Shown here: positions 58,002-64,000 of the stretch, piece after piece
How positions within the stretch are numbered: the stretch's first letter is position 1
How the letters are laid out: the number at the start of each line of letters is the position of its first letter
NCBI RefSeq assembly: GCF_000226095.1
Contig: NC_016476.1
Location: 3,038,001-3,102,000 of the forward strand
Source: Thermothelomyces thermophilus ATCC 42464
Taxonomy: Eukaryota > Ascomycota > Sordariomycetes > Sordariales > Chaetomiaceae
Direction: 5' to 3'
Length of the DNA: 64,000 nt
The notes under the pieces: generated by a model
The model's database searches: none
What the model saw: the letters and a program-made list of their open reading frames with translations, nothing else
Told to the model about the DNA's origin: nothing
Position numbers and translations under genes: made by a program

Positions 58002-58977
58002 ATGGCGGCAACCGGTACAAACGGGCACCAGCAGCTCCGCTTCCTGATCTGGGGCGGCGATGGCTGGATTGCAGGCCATCTCAAGACCCTGCTGGAAAGC
58101 CAGGGTAGGGAAGTACATTCGACCACGGTCCGAATGGAGAACCGTGAGGAAGTACTTCGGGAGCTCGACCGGATCCGACCAACGCACGTCCTTAACGCTG
58201 CCGGCTGCACAGGGCGCCCCAACGTCGACTGGTGTGAGGACAACAGGGAAGCCACCATCAGATCCAACGTCATTGGCACCCTGAACCTCGCCGACTGCTG
58301 CTTTCTCCGGGGCATCCACTGTACCGTATTTGCTACCGGGTGCATTTACCAGTATGACGACGCGCACCCGTGGGATGGGCCGGGCTTCCTTGAGACCGAC
58401 CCGCCCAACTTTGCCGGCAGTTTCTACTCCATGACCAAGGCGCATGTGGAAGAGGTAACCGTCTTCCAGGCCGTGCTCTGCGCTGGACCGTACTGACGAG
58501 CGATTCTCGGATGGGGAGGGCTAGATCCTCAAGCACTACAACAACTGCTTGATCCTGCGGCTGCGCATGCCAGTCTCGGACGACCTTCATCCCCGGAACT
58601 TCGTGACCAAGATATCCAAGTACGAGCACGTTGTGAATATACCGAACAGCAACACGATCCTGGCCGATCTGCTACCGGCGTCGATCCTGCTGGCTGAGCA
58701 CGGCGAGGTGGGGGTCTACAACTTCACAAACCCCGGCGCCATCTCGCACAACGAAGTCCTGACCTTGTTCCGCGATATTGTGCGGCCCTCGTATACTTGG
58801 AGGAACTTCAGCCTCGAGGAGCAGTCCAAGGTCATCAAAGCAGACCGCAGCAACTGCAAGCTAGACACTACGAAATTGGTGTTAAAGCTGAAGGAATATG
58901 GCTATGAGATCCCAGAGATCCACGAGGCATACCGGAAGTGCTTTGAGCGAATGAAGGCTGCGGGTGTGCAGAAATAG
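58002..58977 (+). CDS. UDP-rhamnose 3,5-epimerase/4-reductase-like protein (NRS/ER type)
   Basis: Exons 58002-58454 and 58525-58977 (intron gtaacc..gctag, 70 nt) give 301 aa, the length of single-domain NRS/ER and bacterial RmlD enzymes. The nucleotide fold starts RFLIWGGDGWIAGHL, followed by HVLNAAGCTGRPNVDWCE, FATGCIYQYD and the catalytic YSMTK (Tyr-x3-Lys). Then come LILRLRMPVSDDLHPRNF and VGVYNFTNPGAISHNEV, which are typical of NRS/ER rather than RmlD. In fungi such as Botrytis and Magnaporthe the enzyme turns UDP-4-keto-6-deoxyglucose into UDP-rhamnose for the cell wall or glycans. The partner UDP-glucose 4,6-dehydratase is not in the window. The frame extends two codons above the ATG only through GTG. 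Confidence 0.92.
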
Positions 58978-59638
58978 AAGAATTAAAAAAAAAAAAAGGA
59001 GGGGGGGGTTGATTTGAAAGAAAACGTGTAACCTTTATGCGTTCTGTATGTATGTACGGATGTACATACCTGACATAGGCATATGTTGGTAATGGCTGTC
59101 TCATCCGCGTCATTAAGACGATAACAGACAAGGAACTACTGGGCAACAAAGCCATTGGACTGGTACATACAGTACACAACGTGTGTGCACGGCAGTCTGA
59201 CGGGCCCTGAGAACGCCCGATAAGGCGGACTTTCTAAGCTCGGCGAAACAGGGACCCCGCCGAAACCCCACCAAACCTTTTCGCCTGAGTGAGGGCGGTG
59301 CAGCCCGGAGTTTGCCGCCTTGCCAGGCCAATGTATTGTACGTAATTTTGGCTTGGGCACTGCCTGTCTCTTGCATCCACTCGCCAAGTCGGCCAGTTGC
59401 GATGATATTCGCTTAAACATACAACGAGCGTGGTCCTGTCTTCGAAACACGCATTAGGCCCGCCGTAGCTCTCGCGCCAAGCAAACGTCAACTTCCTTCC
59501 GCAGCGCGACACAATTGCACCTCCTTACTTCACTGAATACCGCCTTGTTCTCGTGGCAGGCAGTCGAAACTCGAGCACTGAACCGACGACACCTTAGGCG
59601 CATCGCATCACATATCAGGCAGAGCCACTCCCGTCGCC
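58978..59638. promoter_or_regulatory. Spacer and promoter of the DnaJ gene
   Basis: 661 bases: the 3' UTR of the epimerase gene (with an A12 run at about 58986) and the DnaJ promoter. A TATGTATGTACGGATGTACATACC word lies near 59047. Nothing else is recognised. Confidence 0.4.
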
Positions 59639-61355
59639 ATGGTGGTTGATACGACGTACTACGACATTCTCGGCGTCAAGCCGACAGCCACCGAGCTCGA
59701 AATAAAAAAGGCTTACAGAAAGCTCGCCATCATCCACCATCCCGGTGAGTGCTCGCGTCCCGTTCGTCCTCCTCACCACCGGAAGCTGACCTACGATCTC
59801 GCTTAGACAAGAACCCAAATGACCCCACCGCCCACGAAAAATTCCAAGAGATCGGCGAGGCCTACCAAGTGCTGTCCGATGAGAACCTGCGCAAGGCCTA
59901 CGACAAGTATGGTAAGGAGTCGGCACGCCCTTCCGAAGGCTTCGTCGACCCGGCCGAGTTCTTCACGAGCATCTTTGGTGGCGAAGCGTTCAAAGACTGG
60001 ATCGGCGAGATCAGTCTTATGAAAGACCTGACTGCTACCATGGACATCACTATGGCCGGCGCCGAGGAGGAGGAAGAGGCTGTGGCTGCCGAATCGTCCA
60101 AGGACGGGGAGTTTCCCGGTACGGAAGAGGCGCTGAAGGAGAGCATGAAGACTGGTGACGGCGGCGCCGGCCCCGCTAGGTCATCAACCGAAAAGAAACC
60201 CGTCCCTGCAGTGGTGGTTGAGGACGAGAAGGTTTCTGGTCAAGCAGCGCCCTCGCCCCCATACACAAAGTCTCCCTCTCCCGGTCCCGGGTCCGGGGCA
60301 ACAACGCCGCAGGCTGGTAGCCGCACCCAGATCCCCCTCCGCCCGGCCCTCATGGATCGTCCATCCGACGAAGCCTCGAATTCGGATTCCATGTCGGCGC
60401 ACGAGGGGAAGCGCAAAGACAAGAAACACAAATCGGGCCTTACCAAGGAGCAAAGGGAGCAACTAGCAGCCTATGAGAAGGAGCGTGCAAGGATCCGTCA
60501 GGAACGGGTTGACACACTCGCGCAGAAACTGCTCGAGCGCATCTCTGTCTGGACCGAGACAGACAAGGGCAAAGATGTGACGTTAGCCTTCCAAGAGAAG
60601 ACGCGGCTTGAGGTCGAGGAGCTCAAGATGGAGTCTTTCGGTATCGACATTCTGCACGCCATCGGCGCCATCTACGTCAGCAAAGGGACCGCGCTGATCC
60701 GCAGCCAAAAGTTCTTTGGCATGGGTGGCTTTTTCAGCCGCATGAAAGACAAGGGCACACTTGTCAAGGACACTTGGAACACCATCAGCAGCGCTATCGA
60801 CGCGCAACAGACCATGGAAGAAATGGCGCGCCTCGAGCAGCAGGGCGGCGAGGACTGGACCGATGAGAAGAAGTCCGAGTACGAGCGCCGCGTCACGGGC
60901 AAGATCCTGACGGCAGCCTGGCGCGGGAGCAAGTTTGAAATCCAGAGCGTGCTGCGCGACGTGTGCGATTCCATCCTCAATGACAAGAAGGTACCCCTAT
61001 CCAAGAGGCTAGAGCGCGCCGAGGCCCTCATCCTGGTCGGTCAGATATGCTCAAACGTAAGATACCCCCCTTCGTCCCTGTTTCGCCTTGGCTCTTCTTC
61101 ATTAGCAGCGGCAGAACTGACAAAAATGAACGAGAACAGGCCAAGCGAAGCCCCGAAGAAGAGGGTGATTACATGGCGTTCGAGCAGCTGGTCGCCGAGG
61201 CCGCCATGAAGAAAGAGAAGGAGTCCAAAAAGAAGGGCAAAGACAAGAAGGATGAAAAGAAGGAGAAGGGCGACAGACCAGGCAGCAAGGCCTGGGAAGA
61301 TGCCGCCGCCGCCGCCGCCAACGACGCGCCCAATGTCCCCAAGGGGTCTTCATAA
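59639..61355 (+). CDS. DnaJ (Hsp40) protein with DNAJ-X domain, CAJ1/DJP1-like
   Basis: Exons 59639-59744, 59807-61056 and 61140-61355 join in phase to 523 aa. The J domain occupies residues 5-75, with HPD at 34-36 split by intron 1 inside the Asp codon. An acidic, Ser/Pro-rich linker follows. The DNAJ-X domain starts near residue 240 ([25 protein letters not shown]) and continues through [20 protein letters not shown] and [11 protein letters not shown]. The C-terminus is an extremely Lys-rich tail, then AAAAAAND. There is no Gly/Phe region or zinc finger, so this is a class III J-protein. Yeast relatives Caj1 and Djp1 assist Hsp70 in membrane-associated folding and peroxisomal protein import. 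Which of the two this matches is not settled. Confidence 0.93.
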
Positions 61356-62315
61356 GAGACGCGTGACATGTAACGTTGTATTAAGTACTGACGAGCAGCG
61401 CGTTCCTGACTCGGAATCTTGGTAGGAACTTTGGTCTCGGTTTGGATGATTCAGAAGGCGCAGCCAGATAGATTGCGCTGTCTCAGCGGCCTCCTATGCT
61501 TTGGTTTCCTACATATACCTCTCTTAATAAGAGTTAGAGTCTCGTTCTTTTGATTCTGTAGCCTGATCCTGGGTCACGACATTCGAGCGTGCCAGGTAAA
61601 TCTAATCGCCAATCTTGGTTCGCCATTAGCAACAAACTATCCTCTCAACCGAAAAATGCAGAATCGTCTCGCCTTCATATCACAGGGACAAGTTCGGGTG
61701 TCAGGAAGCATGTTACCAATCGTGATAGCTATCTTACAGTTCATGGAAGCGGTTCATAGCCAATTCTTTCCCTATAGGAAAAGATAGTCGGAGGCGTCGT
61801 GAAGTGTTTGGAAACATGAGGCTCGAATAGACCACAAGATGTAATCTCATCTTCCAGCCAAAGACAAAGTTTTCTCTGCTAGTAGACTGTTGTGCTGCGC
61901 GCGCGAGGCCCAATTCTTTTGCCTGGGTATCTATTGGTACAACAGGAAATGACAAAGGAAAACGCTGTTCAAGCAGGCGGGCTCTTGTCCTAAAAAGGGA
62001 CAGAATATAGTCAGCCCTTTGGTACAGGTAAAAGGTGCTAGACAAGAAGTAGAGGATGTCAACGTAGGCAAAACTTGAAATCGTTCTTTCCACAGTTTGC
62101 GCCTGTTCCCCTGTGCGTATTGCGCAATCCAAGTTCAAAGAAGCAGAGCCCATCCCATTCCAGCCTTCCCCAACGCCTGCCCCGGACTGAAATGTTAAAG
62201 AAAAAAAGGGCGGATAGTCGAAGCAAGTAAATCCCGTGAGTGGCGAGTGTATGGCATCGCGTGCTCGAGTGGCCAGCCGCCACCTGTCGGCCGCGCTGGC
62301 ATTCTTCCATCTCTT
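61356..62315. other. Convergent 3' spacer of the DnaJ and coiled-coil genes
   Basis: 960 bases holding both 3' UTRs. A 139-codon minus-strand frame (62153-61734) has no motif. No RNA gene is seen. Confidence 0.45.
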
Positions 62316-64000
62316 CTACCCGCCATCTGCGGGCAGTTCAATCCCGCTATCTCTGTCTTGCGGGTCTTTGGTACTCCACGTGGCCGACGTATCAGCATCA
62401 GCAAGAGAGCCGCCGCCCAACGCGTCTATCGCATAAATAGCATCCTCATCCAGCGTGTTATCTTCGGTCCCATCATCACCACGCTCGCGTCTTTCTACCT
62501 CCTCCGGAGCCAGCACTCTTCCGCCTAGCTCGACATCGCTGGCCCGGACTTGGTACGCAAGCGCACGCTTGCCCTCTTTGATTAGCTCCTCGGTCCATCC
62601 AAGGCACCGTTTGAGACTTTGATTGATCTTCTGGCTGTCAACAAGCAGCTGCCGGTGTTTGGAGAGATCCAGCTCGAGACGCCGCTCGTCTCTTCGTCGC
62701 TTCTCGCGGCGTAGCTCGACTGCATTAGTACTGGCCTCCTCTGAGACCTCTGAGCTCGACGATTCATCCTCATTGCCCAGCCGTTCGAGTTCTTCCAGTT
62801 CAGCCTTCTCAGCTTCGATCTCGCTTTGTTCATCGCTGAAATCGTCCGAGTCCATACCGGTCCTTCCTAGACTGCCTCCCTCAGCGGCTGAATCCGAGGG
62901 GATCCGGCTACCCATAGAACCAAAGCTTAAAAGCCCGGACCTGGAGAGCCGCTGGTAGCGGCGTAGCTCGGCTGTCTGTTTTCTGAGCTGCCTCTCAAGC
63001 GTGCGATTGATCGCCTCTAGGCTAGCATTTGTGATCTCCAGGTCCTGCACCTTGCGCTCTCGCCGTGCATTGGCGACCAGCTCTGTCACTTGCGCTTCTT
63101 GGGACGTCTTCGTCGGACTATTCAGGGGCTGGGTCTGGTCCTCGTCTGGCCCGGCCAAGTCTTCGGCAGCCTGAGATATGGACGCGAATCCAGCGTTCAC
63201 CGGATTTGGGGGGGCCAACCCTGGTTGTGGGGAGAGTAAGGGAGAGGTGTTTCCTGAGGACGGGAGAGACGGAAGAGAGCCCTGAGCCGACAGGCGTTTT
63301 GCGGTGACAGGCGGCTCGACGGTAGTGGAGCCTTTTATGTAGATTTGCGACCTTGGTCGGCAAGGAGCTTCGTCCACTTTCCCTTGGTTTAGCTGATTGA
63401 TGACCTGGGGGCCGGCTGGAGTGACGGGGGATCGGGGCGTGATGGTGGCAGAGTTGACGTTCCTGGGTGCAGCCTGTTGAGGCGATTTTACAGGCGATAG
63501 AGCTCTCGGAGCGTTTGATAGCCTGCTTGTCGGTGCCTTGGACGCCGTAGAAACAACCGAGCCGGAGGATTTTCGTGTCGACGGCCCAATCGTTGCCGGC
63601 GGCTGCAATCCGGGGCTTCCATTGGCGTAGACAAACTTGCTCTCCAAGCTGTCCTGGAGGGAGGGTGATGCCAGTGGCGGGGAGAACGGTCTGGGAGAGC
63701 CGTTCTCCTGCTCCAATAGGGTACTCCCATTCGCGTAGAAGAATGTTGCGGGTTTTGCCTGCTGAAGAGCAGCTGGTCTCGTAGCTGTCGGTTGCGATGC
63801 CAGCTTCTGAGCATCAGACGCATAAAAGAACTTGGAGTCTCGATCTTGTCGGGTCCCGCTTCCGGCATCGGAAGGAGAGCTCAAGGTCACCACTGGCCTC
63901 CTCTGCACGTCATCTGTGCCGGCATTGGTCAAGCTTGACCGCGTCTCGAACGGATCTTGACGATCGGGGTTGGGCGTGCCATTCGGGGTGCTGTTAGCAC
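62316..64000 (-). CDS. Coiled-coil protein with repeated FFYANG-like motifs (5' end outside the window)
   Basis: The frame is open from the right edge to a TAG at 62318-62316, giving at least 561 aa; the true start is beyond 64000, since the first Met-like codon in the frame (63932) is TTG. The N-terminal half is Ser/Pro-rich and disordered and carries three copies of a short motif: KFFYASD, TFFYANGS and KFVYANGS, 29-36 residues apart. A coiled coil follows (ELVANARRERKVQDLEITNA), then an acidic Glu/Ser-rich stretch and a second helical segment (RRDERRLELDLSKHRQLL). The C-terminus has GRVLAPEEVERRERG. I do not recognise the family and assign no function. Composition suggests a cytoskeletal or scaffold protein (inference). 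Confidence 0.8.
   Translation of the reverse strand, partial: ANSTPNGTPNPDRQDPFETRSSLTNAGTDDVQRRPVVTLSSPSDAGSGTRQDRDSKFFYASDAQKLASQPTATRPAALQQAKPATFFYANGSTLLEQENGSPRPFSPPLASPSLQDSLESKFVYANGSPGLQPPATIGPSTRKSSGSVVSTASKAPTSRLSNAPRALSPVKSPQQAAPRNVNSATITPRSPVTPAGPQVINQLNQGKVDEAPCRPRSQIYIKGSTTVEPPVTAKRLSAQGSLPSLPSSGNTSPLLSPQPGLAPPNPVNAGFASISQAAEDLAGPDEDQTQPLNSPTKTSQEAQVTELVANARRERKVQDLEITNASLEAINRTLERQLRKQTAELRRYQRLSRSGLLSFGSMGSRIPSDSAAEGGSLGRTGMDSDDFSDEQSEIEAEKAELEELERLGNEDESSSSEVSEEASTNAVELRREKRRRDERRLELDLSKHRQLLVDSQKINQSLKRCLGWTEELIKEGKRALAYQVRASDVELGGRVLAPEEVERRERGDDGTEDNTLDEDAIYAIDALGGGSLADADTSATWSTKDPQDRDSGIELPADGG

Overview
The window is nuclear DNA of a filamentous ascomycete (Pezizomycotina, most likely Sordariomycetes of the Chaetomiaceae/Sordariales type; the lineage is inferred from gene content and style, not measured). 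The evidence is short 50-120 nt GT-AG introns with CTRAC-like branch points, GC-rich third codon positions, nuclear tRNA genes with introns after base 37, a fungal F-box protein, a PTH11-like membrane protein, a fungal rhodopsin-fold family, and gene-poor AT-rich spacers with small terminal-inverted-repeat elements. I find 21 protein genes (one cut by the right edge) and three tRNA genes. Splice sites were chosen by hand so that every junction keeps phase and restores family motifs; they have not been tested against RNA.

Left part (1-17 kb): tRNA-Val; a secreted arylsulfatase (-) divergent from a 12-exon DHA2-type MFS transporter (+); a PMD1/MDS3-like kelch-BTB regulator (-); a 1-Cys peroxiredoxin (-); and a FAT1 very-long-chain acyl-CoA synthetase (-) whose start codon is split by an intron. 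Centre-left (17-27 kb): GPI-transamidase subunit PIG-S/GPI17 (+), tRNA-Phe followed by a 105-nt homopurine tract, a 480-bp TIR element, the histone N-acetyltransferase NAA40/NatD (-), mitochondrial ribosomal protein bL36m (+) convergent with the LYR-motif protein LYRM2 (-, three exons, mostly below ORF-finder size), tRNA-Asn, and a GMC oxidoreductase (-).

Centre (27-44 kb): a 3-kb gene-free spacer rich in TACGGAGTACGGA-type motifs and hairpins, a PTH11/rhodopsin-like seven-helix protein (+), a second TIR element with 32-bp near-perfect ends, phosphopantetheine adenylyltransferase CAB4 (-), the WD40 adaptor DCAF7/WDR68 (+), translation factor eEF1B-alpha (-), the C3PO nuclease subunit TRAX (-, with an 18-nt microexon), and GPI mannosyltransferase PIG-M/GPI14 (+). 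Right part (44-64 kb): an F-box protein (-), a 5.5-kb region without a supportable gene, a proteinase K-like secreted subtilase (+), squalene synthase ERG9 (-), a fungal UDP-rhamnose epimerase/reductase-like protein (+), a DnaJ-X domain co-chaperone (+), and the C-terminal part of a coiled-coil protein with three FFYANG-like motifs (-, running off the right edge).

Most genes are housekeeping loci with no operon-like logic. Two belong to GPI-anchor synthesis (PIG-S and PIG-M, 25 kb apart) and two to mitochondrial biogenesis (bL36m and LYRM2, adjacent). I see no secondary-metabolite cluster, CRISPR, virus copy or clear new multi-gene system. The most interesting items are the two small TIR elements, the dispersed palindromic spacer motif, the repeated FFYANG motif in the unrecognised coiled-coil protein, an orphan coding-like stretch at 53.8-54.0 kb, and the very small exons.
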